64,000 nt of DNA, taken from the NCBI GenBank assembly GCA_027486835.1, contig JAIXOJ010000068.1, positions 1-64,000 of the forward strand, in the 5' to 3' direction. Every line of letters starts with the position of its first letter. Within the stretch, counting starts at the first letter, position 1. Below, one piece after another: positions 19,131 through 32,100 of the stretch. The position numbers and the translations under genes were made by a program. The notes under the pieces are model-generated. The model searched no databases. It saw nothing but the letters and a program-made list of their open reading frames with translations, and had not been told where the DNA came from. This DNA comes from Chitinophagaceae bacterium (GTDB lineage: Bacteria > Bacteroidota > Bacteroidia > Chitinophagales > Chitinophagaceae).

Positions 19131-20699
19131 ATGAATAATAAAACGATTGTTATGCCCCGATTCAAAACCTTATTCATCGCCCTATTAGGAATCTTATCAG
19201 CGCAAAAAGCCATTGCCCAAGAAAAGAAAACCACCAAACCCAATATCATCATCATCAAAACCGACCAGCATCGGTTTGATTTATTGGGGTGCATAGGCAA
19301 TAAAACCGTGAAGACCCCCAACCTCGATAAGCTGGCGGGCAGGGCATTTTTATTGAAAAATGAATTTACCGTTGCCCCTATTTGCACCCCGAGCCGCACC
19401 AGTTTTTTTACGGGCAAATACATCATTCGTACTGGCAATGTGTTCAATGGCGATGAACACCATTTGCAGCCCGATGATTGGAGTTTTATCGAACCGTTGA
19501 AAAAAGCAGGCTACATCATTGGGCTGGCAGGAAAGAACCACACATTCTCGGAAGGATTTTTCAATAAATATTTCGACTACAGGGAAGAAAGCTCCCATTT
19601 TGGAAAAATACACGGAGAAATCAGCAAAGAGGACAAAGAAGTTAGAACCTACTTGACCAAGGACAGCCGAAAAGGCTTTGAAAAATCAAAGATGTTGTTG
19701 GAAGGATTGGTGGACGGCCCCATGCCTTTTCCCAAAGAAGTTTGCCCTGCATATAGGACGGCTATCGACGGGGTCAATTTCTTGGATAAATACCACGACA
19801 AACCTTTTTTTCTGCATTTTTCCTTTGGCGACCCGCATTGGCCTACCGTTGCCCCCGAGCCTTATTATTCCATGTACAACCCCGATTCATTGACCCTGCC
19901 CGAAGAAAATTTTAATTGGAAAGGGCATCCTTTCAAGCATTTTGTGCAATCGCAGGCTGCTGGCTACGACCATTATAACCACCAAGAAAAAGCAAGGATA
20001 CTCGCCACCTACTATGCACAGATCAGCTTTGTAGATGCTTGCATCGGCTTGTTGTTGGACAAGCTCGACTCCTTTGGGTTGATGAAAAATACCATCATTG
20101 TTTTCACTTCCGATCATGGAGATTTTGGTGGCAATTATGGAATGGTTGCCAAAACAGGCGGCTTCCAAGAATCGCTTATCCGTATCCCGGGAATTGTGTA
20201 TCTCCCCAAATTGGAAGGAAAGGGCAAGGCTGTGGATGCCCTTATCAGCAATATCGATGTGATGCCTACGGTCTATGATTATTTAGGCATGGCCTATCCC
20301 AAACAAGTGCAGGGCAAATCGTTCTTGGGTGTTTTGCAAGGGAAAAATACCAGCCACCGGGATGTGATTTTTTCGGAAGTAGGTACCATCGATACACCGC
20401 CCCCTGCCATGCCACGGGAACAATACAAACAATATGCAGCCGAACGGGCCAAGAAAGACGGGATGTTCTGGTTTATCGATTATACCACCAAGGGCAGGAG
20501 CGTAATGATACGAAAAGGCGATTGGAAATACACCTACAACACGGGCGATTTGAGCGAGCTGTACAATTTCAAGAAAGACCCGCTCGAATTGAACAACCTG
20601 ATTGACAAACCCAAATATGCCGCAGTTCAAAAAGCGTTGAATAGTGAATTGATTGCTTGGTTATTGGCGGCTCCTGTTGAGAATATCAGGATGAAATAG
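19131..20699 (+). CDS. S1-family sulfatase, Cys-type (CTPSR)
   Basis: The 522-residue exported sulfatase has a start set at ATG 19131. The longer open frame would begin inside the TTGGT repeat. The signal peptide runs through FIALLGILSAQKAIAQ (about residue 30). The formylglycine motif is C85-T-P-S-R89, the N-terminal metal site is TDQH (44-47), and the second site is FTSDHGDFGGNYG. The TDQ-type N-terminus places it in a different S1 subfamily from the SDD-type enzyme at 17225, so a different sulfate position or sugar is likely. There is no T9SS tail. It is 18 bp upstream of the next sulfatase gene, with which it is probably co-transcribed. The spacer before it has a hairpin and repeats, so it may have its own promoter. 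Confidence 0.93.
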   Translation: MNNKTIVMPRFKTLFIALLGILSAQKAIAQEKKTTKPNIIIIKTDQHRFDLLGCIGNKTVKTPNLDKLAGRAFLLKNEFTVAPICTPSRTSFFTGKYIIRTGNVFNGDEHHLQPDDWSFIEPLKKAGYIIGLAGKNHTFSEGFFNKYFDYREESSHFGKIHGEISKEDKEVRTYLTKDSRKGFEKSKMLLEGLVDGPMPFPKEVCPAYRTAIDGVNFLDKYHDKPFFLHFSFGDPHWPTVAPEPYYSMYNPDSLTLPEENFNWKGHPFKHFVQSQAAGYDHYNHQEKARILATYYAQISFVDACIGLLLDKLDSFGLMKNTIIVFTSDHGDFGGNYGMVAKTGGFQESLIRIPGIVYLPKLEGKGKAVDALISNIDVMPTVYDYLGMAYPKQVQGKSFLGVLQGKNTSHRDVIFSEVGTIDTPPPAMPREQYKQYAAERAKKDGMFWFIDYTTKGRSVMIRKGDWKYTYNTGDLSELYNFKKDPLELNNLIDKPKYAAVQKALNSELIAWLLAAPVENIRMK

Positions 20700-20717
20700 T
20701 AATAAATTACTCAGGAT

Positions 20718-22193
20718 ATGAATAAAATGAAAAACAGTATTTTTTGTTTATTACTGCTTTTGTTAGTAAGCAACTTAGGCTTTGCGCAGCAAAAAAAATC
20801 CCTTAAACCCAACATCATTTTCATTCTTGCAGATGATTTATCGGCAAAAGAATTGAGCATGTATGGCAACCAAGAACACAAAACCCCCAACATAGACAGG
20901 TTGGCAAAGGAGGGCGTTCATTTCAGCACTTGTTGGGGTGCTGCGGTTTGTTCACCAGCAAGGGCCATGTTGCTTACTGGCAAATATGCCTATCAAACCC
21001 AATGGTACAGCGTTCGGCTTACGCCAAAAGGAGATGAACCCAATGCTTGTTTATATAAACAACATGCGCTATTGAGCACGATAGCCAAACAAGCGGGCTA
21101 CACAACGGCCATGTCGGGCAAATGGCAAATGGGCTGTGGCGACCCCACCAAAGATTGGAAGTGGGACGAATGGTCGTTGCCCTATAAATATTTGCCTTGG
21201 CATGGGGATGTTTGTCCCGATTCCTTTATACTGGCTGGGCAAGTGCCCATGTATTGGGGTGGACCTTTCGGTGCAAACGGGATAGCCAAGAAAACATCCC
21301 AACAAGATTTTACCGAAGATTTACACAACGATTTTATGCTCGATTTTATAACAAGGCATAAAAATGAACCTTTCTTTTATTATTACACCACCAATTTGCC
21401 CCATGTAAGTTGGGATTACGAACATCGAAACCCGAACGACATAGACAAGAAAACAGGTAAATACAATTGGAACTATGTGGAGATGCCCAAACGGGACAGC
21501 AATGGTACACAGCTTTTTCGTCCCGACGGTTCAAAGCAAAAAACAGAAGGCACATTGAAAGCCGATATTGAATACTTGGATTATCAAATAGGTAAGCTCA
21601 TCAAAAAACTAAAAGACCTCCATATCTACGATAACACCCTGATTATTTTCACGGCAGACAATGCAACTAAAGGCTGGAAGGGAAGCGTGGAAGAAGAACA
21701 TGGGCCACGGGTGCCTTTGATCATAGAAGGGCCGGGCATCATCAAAGACCCCAAGCCTCAAACTGCACTCGTTGATTTTACGGATTTTCTGCCCACATTG
21801 GCCCAGATAATGAAAACAGAATTGCCAAAAAATGAGCACATGGACGGTAAAAGCTTCTACCCATTGCTCTATGGCAAACCCTTTGAAAGCCGTGAATGGA
21901 TCTATACCAACCACGACCAATACAGAATGTTCAGGTCTTCGCAATGGATTTTGGATGGCTATAAAACACTTTGGTTCTCTGGCGAAAACAGAAACCACAT
22001 CGGCTATAAAAAACTACCGTACCAAGCCAACGATAGCACAAAGAATGCAATGGATTATTTCAACAAAGTGTCCAAGCAAATACCCGATTTAGACATCACC
22101 ACCGAGTTTTTCAAAAAGTCTAAATCCTATTACGAAGACTATAAAAAAGTAAAGGAAGTTGAGAATAGTACTATGCCGTTGGATAAGCCATAA
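20718..22193 (+). CDS. S1-family sulfatase, Cys-type (CSPAR)
   Basis: The 491-residue exported sulfatase has a signal peptide MNKMKNSIFCLLLLLLVS ending at GFAQ (residue 24). The metal-binding pair is D39-D40 in FILADDLS. The formylglycine motif is C78-S-P-A-R82. GKWQMG replaces the more usual GKWHLG, so the histidine of that motif is a glutamine. The later FTADNATKGWKGSVEEEHG block replaces the common DNG-x-F-x-GEHG form. These changes point to an unusual S1 subfamily rather than a broken gene, since the rest of the fold is intact. It is the last gene of the five-gene enzyme cluster. No convincing terminator was seen after it. Confidence 0.92.
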   Translation: MNKMKNSIFCLLLLLLVSNLGFAQQKKSLKPNIIFILADDLSAKELSMYGNQEHKTPNIDRLAKEGVHFSTCWGAAVCSPARAMLLTGKYAYQTQWYSVRLTPKGDEPNACLYKQHALLSTIAKQAGYTTAMSGKWQMGCGDPTKDWKWDEWSLPYKYLPWHGDVCPDSFILAGQVPMYWGGPFGANGIAKKTSQQDFTEDLHNDFMLDFITRHKNEPFFYYYTTNLPHVSWDYEHRNPNDIDKKTGKYNWNYVEMPKRDSNGTQLFRPDGSKQKTEGTLKADIEYLDYQIGKLIKKLKDLHIYDNTLIIFTADNATKGWKGSVEEEHGPRVPLIIEGPGIIKDPKPQTALVDFTDFLPTLAQIMKTELPKNEHMDGKSFYPLLYGKPFESREWIYTNHDQYRMFRSSQWILDGYKTLWFSGENRNHIGYKKLPYQANDSTKNAMDYFNKVSKQIPDLDITTEFFKKSKSYYEDYKKVKEVENSTMPLDKP

Positions 22194-22708
22194 ATACTAG
22201 GCTTAAAAACAATATATCGATTTAAAATAAGTGCATTAATATTTTGAATAGCATTAAGCTCTTAAGAAGTTTAAAAGCAGCGGTTTTTTCGGGAATCTTT
22301 TCACCCAATTTTATGGTTCAAAAATTGAAAGAAATTAATTACTTTTTGTAATTCCCAGCATACATTCATTCATACAAGTCATCCAGCACTTATTGCCATT
22401 TGATTGGATGCTAATAAGTTTACAATGGATAGTATTGGTCACGTAATAATCTCCAATTGTTCATTAGTAGCAGCTAACCAGAAGGTCTTTTTTCTTTTTT
22501 GGGTAGTATGCTTATAGGTTTAGAAAGCTTATATACTCAGCTTATTTGTTCTGTTGCTAAGGGAATTTTGAAGTATCCGTTTGCTGAATCGAGTGTTATT
22601 TACCATTGGAAGCTAGTAAGTTTTATTGTTTTTTTCATCTTGCCAATAGGGAAATTAGATACTGTCAATTTGTCTTTAGCAGAAACGAATATTTGCTTAG
22701 TTGTGACA

Positions 22709-22834
22709 ATTTGACTCCTTTTGAGGCTACTAACCTCCCTTTTGCGGCAGCTAAGTCCCCTTTTGCAGCAGCTAAGTTCCCTTTTGCGGCAGCTAACCTC
22801 CCTTTTGCGGCAACCAACCTCCCTTTTGCCCCTT
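22709..22834. repeat. Tandem repeat, 21-bp unit, 5-6 copies
   Basis: Units start at 22730, 22751, 22772, 22793 and 22814, and a weaker copy precedes at 22709. The core is CTAA-CCTCCCTTTTGCGGCA. All units are exactly 21 bp with no spacers, so it is not CRISPR. One frame on each strand is open through it (N-L-P-F-A-A-A on plus, a K-R-E-V-S-C-R type heptad on minus). Confidence 0.93.
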
Positions 22835-22874
22835 TTGAGCATTTTTAGAGCGTTTCTAGACTATTTTTTTAAGC

Positions 22875-23007
22875 ATTAGCGTTTAAAAAAATATAAGCAA
22901 GTAGTAACTTTTTGAAATTACCCGGATTCCTATAATTGGTTCAACTCATCCAACGATTAGTACCATTTTAGCGAATGTGATTATGTTAATATTTGGTAGT
23001 ATTTTAC
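22875..23007. repeat. Dispersed non-coding element, copy B
   Basis: This is the counterpart of 833-964. The same two blocks occur (TTTAAAAAA..TAAGCAAGT..CTTTTTGAA, then CCATT..AGCGAATGTGA..TTGGTA) at nearly identical spacing. It lies 41 bp after the 21-bp array. No open frame is conserved between the copies. Confidence 0.5.
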
Positions 23008-23159
23008 ATGTATTGATTGTATCCTTGTATTCTTAGCAATAACCCTTAATGGCTTTTTTGTTTGGTTTAATAAGACTAGATTTTTTGAACCGCATTGTTT
23101 AATGTCGTTAAATAAAAATAGAATAGGGGCTTCAAATACTAATTACGTCATTGTTACGA

Positions 23160-26100
23160 ATGATTGATGTAATTGTAAAAAATATTTTGCCTAAAAAAGT
23201 GTTTGCAGCTATGAAAATTTCGTCTGAAGCTAATTCCCTTCTTGAAAAAAACGATTGCCCCCAAAAATATTTCTTAAAGGTTGCTTTATTGATAATTGGA
23301 TTACTCAGCCTTTTTTATACAAACAGTCTCCATGCTCAAACCACCTACACTTGGAAAACTTCCCCCGTTGATAACAACTGGACTAACGGCAGCAATTGGA
23401 CCAAATCGGGTACAACCACTTCTAACACTTTCCCTGGATTGACAGCAACGGATATCGTGGTGATTGCTTCTGGTGCGCCCACGATTTCATCGGGTAGTTA
23501 TACCATTGCAAGGATTTCTGTCAACAATACCAGCTCAACGGTTCAAGGTAATTTGACCATTAATAACAATGCTACTTTAACTGTGAATGGCACGGGTACT
23601 ACTGCCACTCCTACAGTATCCATAGCGGGTGGTATCATCACAAACAATGGAACTTTATCCATTAGCACCACAGCCACAGGAGCTGGTTTTGGAATTATTT
23701 TCAACGATGCTCCCGACAAAACCATTGCCACCAAATATGACGGTACGGGCACATTGAACATCAACACTTCGGCAGGCAATACATCGAGCGGTGCAGTGTT
23801 GTTTAACAATACCACTACTACGTCTAACCCGCCCAACCTATTGTTCAATGGCACCACCAATTTGACTCTAAAAGCTGGTGCTTATGCCATCGTGACTACA
23901 TCGGGCAATGTCAATGCCGTGGTGGGCGGCACTGGTTTTACAATGGGTACGGTTGCCAATCCTGTTTCAAATGGCTTGATAAATCAAGCAGGTGGAGGAA
24001 GTACTTTGACCATTAATAGCGGTACAGCCCTCAATTGTGTAGGCGCAAGCACCAATACAATCAATGGGGTGCAAATAGCCCCTTCAACAGGCAACGCCAA
24101 TTTTCTAAACCTAGGAACAATCAATGTTGCTGGTACTTATACTTCCGGTGTTCGGCTCAATAGCTCTTCCACAGGAACCAACACTTTCAATAACCAAGGA
24201 TCGATTACTGTTGACATCACAAGCCCGACCAATTTTGCTGGGGCTTTGCATGTGGCAGGCAATGTGACTGCTACCAATTTCAGCATCACCAATAGCGGCA
24301 CAATGAGCCTAAACAACAATCGCTTTAGCTCAAACACCAGCACGGGCTATGCGGTTTTTATTGGCGGTACAAATACCCCCAATGTAGCAATTACCAATAG
24401 TGGAACTTTTACAGCTACAGGAGCCAATACTTTTTTTGGCGGCACATTGAGTACTACCAGTTTGACCAATACCGCAACGGGTGTTTTGACTACGAACTAT
24501 GAGTTGGACAAAATGACTATAGAAAATAGCGGTATCATCAATTTTGTGAATACAGGCAGCACACCTTCGGTCAATAGCGCGGCATCATATGTATCCATAA
24601 GCAATAGCGGAACCATCAACACGAATGCAGGGAATAGTGGTATTTTAACGAAATTGAGTAGTTTAGTAACCACTGCAAATAGTGTGTTGAACCCTGGCGG
24701 AACTGCTGGTTATGGCATTATTGATGTTTCAACCTCAGGCATAGCAACCATGCTTGGCACTTTGCAATTGCAAGTGGCTGGAAGTACTGCCGCTGGTACC
24801 GACTTCGATCAGATGAAAAACACAAGCGGTACGTTTTCGCTGAGTGGGCTTAACTTGAAAATATCTGGACTCTTTACCCCTACCACCAATTATACGCCCA
24901 TAACCATCATCAGTGCAAGTGGAGGTACAATCACTGGCACATTGGCAAGCGTGACAGGATTAACTTCTGGTTGGTCGCTGCAATACAATAGCACGTCCGT
25001 TCAGTTGGTTTATACGTTATCAACCTATTTTGTTTCACCTACGGGAAATGACAACAATGTAGGGTCTATCGATTTTCCTTTTTTGACCATTCAAGAAGCA
25101 TTTAATACGGCTGTTGCTGGCAATACGATCAATCTTAGGGCTGGCACTTACCGAGAGTCTGTGAATATCAATACCCATAATATCACTTTACAAGCATACA
25201 ATAATGAAGCAGTCATAATATCAGGAACGGACGTATATAACAACCTCACTTGGACACCAACGGCGGGAAACAGTGCGATTTATTCCGCTCCTTACACGGG
25301 TGCAGCATTTGAACAATTGTTTTTCAACAACAAACCCATGATCCAAGCCCGTTGGCCCAACCTGCCAAAGGATGCCAACGGTGATTGGAACTATTGGGAT
25401 ACTACTTTTTGGGCTGATGCAAGCAAAGGAGCCGTCTATGGAACAATGGTAGATTCCGCTTTGTCCACCTCTGGATTCAGTGCTGTGGGCGCATGGGCAG
25501 TGCTAAACGTTAGCCATCAATATTACACTTGGACAAGACCCGTTTTGAGCCACACCAAAGGGGCGCCTAGTTTTACTTATGCGCAAGATTTGGGCGGTAC
25601 GATTAGTCCAACATTGCCATATACCGATGATAGATATTACCTATTTGGTAAGTTGGATTTGTTGGATGCGCCTGGCGAATGGTTTTATGACACGATAGCC
25701 AAATTGATTTATTTCTATCCGCCCAATGGGCTCAACCCGAATACTTTGGGCATAGAAATTAAAAGCAGGAATTATAGCATTTCAGCAACTAGCGATACCA
25801 ACTTGACCATTCAAAACCTAACTTTTTGGGCCACGGCTTTTAAGTTCAATTCCATGACATCGGGATGCAACAATTTGATATTTAAAAACAATACTGTTCG
25901 TTATTCATCTTCTACGGAGTTTTTCAGCGTCAATACTGGGCAATATGGCGACAGTTTTGAAGATAATTATCCTGTCATTAATGGGAACAATTGTAAAATA
26001 ACAGGCAACACTTTTGCCGACGGAGGCCTATCTGCATTGTTGGTGAGTGGTTATGACAACTTGATAGAAAACAATATTGTCCACGATTTTAATTACACAT

Positions 26101-29100
26101 CCTCCTTAGTTACGCCCCTCTTTCAAGTATCAAGGACTTGGAATTCCTACATTGGCTATGCAGGCAGGGCTAAAGTTCAGTATAATGACTTTTACAATGG
26201 GGGTGGGGTGCTTTTATCTGTAGGCCAGAGTTACAACGATATCAGCAACAACCATTTTTACAATGGATTCATGTCCTGTTCTGGCGGCAACAAAGACCAT
26301 TCAATGGTTTATACCAACTGTGCGAATAACAATTCATCATCCATGGGCACAAGGTTTCACCACAATTGGATTCACGACGGCTATTGTGGCACGACCAAAA
26401 CCGATTGGGGCGGCGGCACTGGCATCAGGGGCGATGATACCACAACTGGGGTTACGATGGACCATTTGGTCACATGGAATCTCGGAAGCGTGGGCATCAA
26501 CATGAAATCACCAGTACCTCAAACTTCCAATCAGGCAAACTTTGTTTTGAACAATACCTCTTTCAATAATTCCAGCAACAACACGATAAATAGTTCTATC
26601 ATCATAGAAACCACAGGGTTGAACTCCAACAAGTTTAGTTCCCTATATAACAATGCAGGTTTAGGCACTTATGGAGGATGGTTTGCCACTGCCATACAAT
26701 ATCTAACTGCAAAGGGCAACAATTATGATACCTCATCGAAAGTGTTGCTGGAAGACACAGCTTCGTATGATTTCAGACCACTTTCAGGTTCAGTTATGGT
26801 GAATAATGGAACTGCTATTTCGGGCATAACCACTGATGTAACCGATGGCTTGCCCGATATCGGGGCTTATGAAAGAGGGTTGACCACCTATTGGATTCCT
26901 GGCTTTCGGGATGTAAAAACAAGTTTCCCGATTATTCCCGATGGCAGCACCTGTGTTTCGATTACAAGAGATCAATTGATGTGGAAGCCTGCCTATAAAT
27001 CCGTTTCCAACAATATTTATTTTGGTACATCTGCTGGTAGTTTGACATTCCAAACCACTACACCTGCCGAGCAGAACGTATTTGCATTGCCAACATTGAG
27101 TAATAATACAACTTACTATTGGCGAGTAGATGCGGTTATGAGCGATAATTCAGTGGTTACAGGCACGGTTTGGTCTTTTACCACCAAAAATGCCATTGTA
27201 CTTTCTTCTGCTGTTGGTTCCAATGCACAGACAGCTTGTATCAATTCGGCCATTACCAATATTACTTATAATGTTGGAAGCGCAACAGGCGCAAGTTTTA
27301 GTGGTTTGCCAACAGGTGTAACTGGGTTGCTTTCTGGGAATACAGTCACCATAAGTGGAACACCCACTCAATCTGGAACTTTCAACTATACTTTGACGCT
27401 TACGAGCAATTGCGGTACGTTCACCACCAATGGTACAATTGCGGTAACTGCAAACAATACCATTACAAGAACATCAGCAGCCGCCACTACTTCCCAAACA
27501 CTCTGCATCAATACTGCAATCACCAACATCACTTACAGTACCGTCAGGGCAACAGGAGCCAATTTCAGTGGATTGCCCACTGGTGTTACTGGGGCTTGGT
27601 CGAGCAATGTGGTAACCATAAGTGGTACTCCTACCGTGTCAGGCAGCTTTTCATACACGGTTACCTTGACAGGCGGATGTGGAACTATTACAGCATCAGG
27701 AACAATTACCGTAAATGCGACCAATACAGTAACACTTTCATCGGTCACAGGTACGGATGCGCAAACGCCCTGCATCAATACCCCAATCACCAATATTACC
27801 TACAGCACGACTGGAGCAACAGGGGCATCGGTAACAAGTTTGGGAGGTGGAATAACTGGTGCTTGGTCAGGCAATGTGGTAACCATTTCTGGTTCGCCAA
27901 CTGCAGCAACCAATAGAAATTACACGGTTACGTTGACTGGAGGTTGTGGTACGGTAACAACAACAGGAACTATCAATGTCATAGCCAACAATACCATTAA
28001 TAGAACTTCTACTGCTGCCACTACTTCACAAACTGTTTCGCTGAATGCTGCCATTACCAACATCACTTACAGTGCTGTTCGTGCAACAGGAGCCACTTTT
28101 AGTGGTTTGCCCAATGGAGTAAATGGAGTTTGGTCGGGCAATGTGGTCACCATAAGTGGATCCCCTAGCCAAGCAGGTACCTTTAATTATACGGTTACCT
28201 TAACAGGAGGATGTGGCAATGTAACCACCACAGGGAGCATAACCGTAAACAAGGCAACACCAACATTGAGTGTTTCGGGGACACAGACTTTTACGTACAA
28301 TGGCAATTCACAAGGACCAGCAACCATTAATTACAATGGCGATGGAACAACCACATTGTTATATACCAATACATCAGGTTCTGCCTATTCGTCCAATACA
28401 CCCCCGACCAATGCAGGCAGCTATCAAGTAGTGGCAAGCGCAACGGCTGGTGCAAACTACAATGCCGCAACTTCAAGTACTTATAGTTTTACTATCAATA
28501 AAGCAACACCAACGATAAGCGTATCGGGTACACAAGTCTTTACCTATAGTGGTACATCACAAGGTCCATCGAGCATTAGCTACAGTGGCGATGGGGCTAC
28601 TTCTTTGTTATATACCAATACATCAGGAACAGCTTATTCTTCCAGCACACCTCCTACCAATGCAGGCAGCTATCAAGTAGTGGGAAGTGCAGTATCAACT
28701 ACGAATTACAATGCTGCCACTTCATCAGCTTACACATTTACGATAGGAAAAGCCACTGCAACCATTAGCGTTTCGGGCGTTCAATCTTTCACTTATAATG
28801 GTACTTCACAAGGGCCTGCCACGATTACCTATTCAGGCGATGGCGGCACTACTTTGCTCTATACCAATACATCTGGCACTGCTTATTCATCCAACCAAGC
28901 CCCGACCAATGCGGGCAGCTATCAAGTAGTGGCAACGGCAAGTGCTGGCACCCACTATTTAACTGTTAGCTCCAATGCCTACACTTTTACTATCAACAAG
29001 GCAAATTCAAGCATATCGGTATCGGGTACCAATACATTCACTTACACGGGCGCTGCCCAAGGTCCAGCCACCATTACCAATACAGGCGATGGAAGTGTTT

Positions 29101-32100
29101 CATTATTGTACACCAATACTTCTGGCACGGCTTATTCTTCCAATACCCCACCAACCAATACAGGAAATTATCAAGTGGTAGCAACGGCTACTGCTGGAAC
29201 GAATTATAATGGAGCTGTTTCCGGTGCGTATTCATTCACGATAACCAAAGCAACTTTATCCATAACCGCCAATAATCAAACTGTAACATTCGGAACCAAT
29301 GCTTCTACTGTACTCGGCAATGGTAGTTATACGGCTTCTGGTTTTGTAAATGGCGAAACTGCAACTGTTATCACGGGTTCGGTCACTTATTCGACCAATT
29401 ATACCTCGATAACAACACCAAATACTACTGGGGTAACCATTACACCTTCAACGTCAGGATTGTCAGCTACCAATTATACTTTTTCAGCGGTCAATGGTTC
29501 AATAACTGTTGCTTGTAATACCATTAGCGCAACCTTGAGCGGAACTGCTACGATTTGCGCGGGTTCGAGTGGCAATATTTCCTTGTCGATAACCGGAGGC
29601 AATGCCCCTTATACGATAGTGTATTCCGATGGAACGTCTAATACGACTTTAAACAACTATTCCGACAACGCCTTGATTGCAGTATCACCAACTATAAATA
29701 CCAATTATACCCCGATTTCCGTTACGGACATCAACGGATGTACGGCAGCATCACTCACCGGTACTGCATTCATTTCGGTCTTGTCCAATTCCACGGCCGC
29801 TAATTCCTTAACCGCTTCCACTTCTCCGATATGTTCTGGAAGCAGCACGACAATTACACAATCAGGTGGCAATCTTGGCTCGGGTACAGTTTGGAAATGG
29901 TATTCAGATGCAGCATTCACTACTTTGATAGGAAGTTCCTCTTCTTCAAATGCAAGCTTATCCGTATCGCCAACTGTCACTACGACCTATTATGTTAGGG
30001 CAGAGTCGGGGTCGGCTTGCGGTCCAGTGAGCGACAATTCAAAAAGCGTTACAGTGACCGTCATCACGCAATCCATAGCAGGAACGACTATTAGTGCGAC
30101 GGTGACCAATATCTGTTCAGGAAGCAATACGCCAACGACCCTAACCCAATCAGGCGGTACACTCGGCACGGGGGCAACTTGGAAATGGTATTCCAATGCC
30201 ACGTTTACCACCTTGGTTGGAACATCCACAAGTCCGAATGCGAGCTTGACGATTACGCCCACCGTTACCGCATCCTATTATCTAAGGGCAGAAGGCACTT
30301 CAAGCCCTTGCGTGAGCGTTAAAAGCAATAATTCTTATTTCGTAACCGTAACAATCAGTACCAATTCCACTGCTGCAACATCGGTTGCTGCCAGTGCCGC
30401 TTCAACCTGTATTGGTTCAATCACAACGCTTACGCAAACGGGTGGAACGCTTGGCAACAATGCTGTTTGGAAATGGTATTCCGATGCTACTTATGCCACG
30501 TTGGTTGGTACATCCTCACAGGCAGATGCTAGTTTGACAGTTTCTCCAACCAATAGCACGACCTATTATGTAAGGGCAGAAGGTTGCGCCAATGTGGGCG
30601 ATAACAGCAGAAGCGTAACGGTTAGTAGTGTGACACCTTCCGTAGCTGCCGTTTCGTTGAGCGCAACGACCACCAACTTTTGCGCAGGCAGTGTTTCCTC
30701 CACTACTTTGACCCAAAGCGGTGGCTCATTAGGATCTAACGCTGTTTGGAAATGGTATTCCAATCCTGCATACACCAACTTGGTCGGTACTTCAAGCTCG
30801 GCCAATGCCAGCTTAACCATCACACCTTCTGCTACAACCACGTATTATGTAAGGGCGGAAGGCACTTCAAACCCTTGTACGACCAATGTGGGCGATAATA
30901 CCAAAGCGGTTACGGTCAGTGTCAATACATCATCAGTAGCAGCTACTACAATTACCGCTTCTGCCAACAATCTCTGTGTAGGAAGCAGCACCACGCTCAC
31001 GCAATCAGGCGGCACCTTGGGAACGAGTGCCACATGGAAATGGTATTCCGATGCCGCATTTAACAATTTGGTGGGTAGTTCATCCAATGCCAACGCAAGT
31101 TTGACCGTAACCCCGACCGTAACCACCACCTATTATGTTCGAGCCGAGGGAACAGCAAGCCCTTGTGTTAGCGTTAGGAGCAACAATGCCTTTTTCGTAA
31201 CTGTAAACATGGCTACTTCAAACACTTGGACGGGTGCGACCAATTCGGACTGGAATGTGCCAAACAACTGGTGTTCGGGTCAAGTTCCGGCAATAAATGC
31301 CGACGTAATCATTCCCAATACTTCCAACAAACCTTTATTGACTTCCAATACCACTGTGGGAGCTTTTAACCTCGCCAATGGTGCAACCCTCTCCTTAGCG
31401 AACAATACTTTGACCATCAACGGCGCCATTTCAGGTACAGGATTGATATCCAGTTCGCCAACTTCTAACTTGATTTGTACTGGCAGCAGCAACGGCACGG
31501 TTTATTTTAGTACAGCCACCAAAGACACGACGAACGTCTTGAAAAATCTTACCATCAATACTACTGGAACCGTTGTCTTGGGCAATAGTCTCTCACTGAA
31601 AGGAACCCTGTTCCCTTTATCAGGAACATTGAACACGGGGGGAAATCTTACCTTGTTATCCGATAGTAACGGAACAGCAAGGGTGGACAAAGTGCTTGGT
31701 ATTATTTCGGGCAATGTGACCGTCCAACGTTACATCACAGCGAAAACCGCCCGCAAGTATAGTTTCATCGGTTGCCCTGTTAGTGGTAGTAGCATCAAAA
31801 ACGGTTGGCAACAGCAGGCATTTATTACAGGTAGCGGAAATGGAGGAGTGGTTTGTGGCAGTACCAATGGGTTAGGCGGCACAACGGACAAATACAACAG
31901 CAATGGATTTGATGTTACAGTCAGCAACAAGCCTTCGATGTTTCTATATGCTGCAACCCCAGTAAGCGGGACACGTTGGGTAGGTATTTCGAATACCAAC
32001 AATGCCAATTTAATCCCCGGAAAAGGATACCGCCTGAACATCAGGGGCGATAGGAACAGTGCCAACACCAATTGCAACAATCAATTGAACTCGAACGCCC

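Larger units (their letters stand above)
22194..23159. other. Long intergenic region before the second giant gene
   Basis: This 966-bp spacer has no recognised gene. The open frames at 22499-22714 and 22606-22848 are low-complexity and partly cover the tandem repeat. It contains the 21-bp array (22709-22834) and copy B of the dispersed element (22875-23007). The rest is AT-rich with no clear promoter. Confidence 0.6.

Noticed and set aside
23543-24343. Minus-strand ORFs in the second giant gene
   Set aside because: Shadows of the plus-strand repeat region without recognisable domains.
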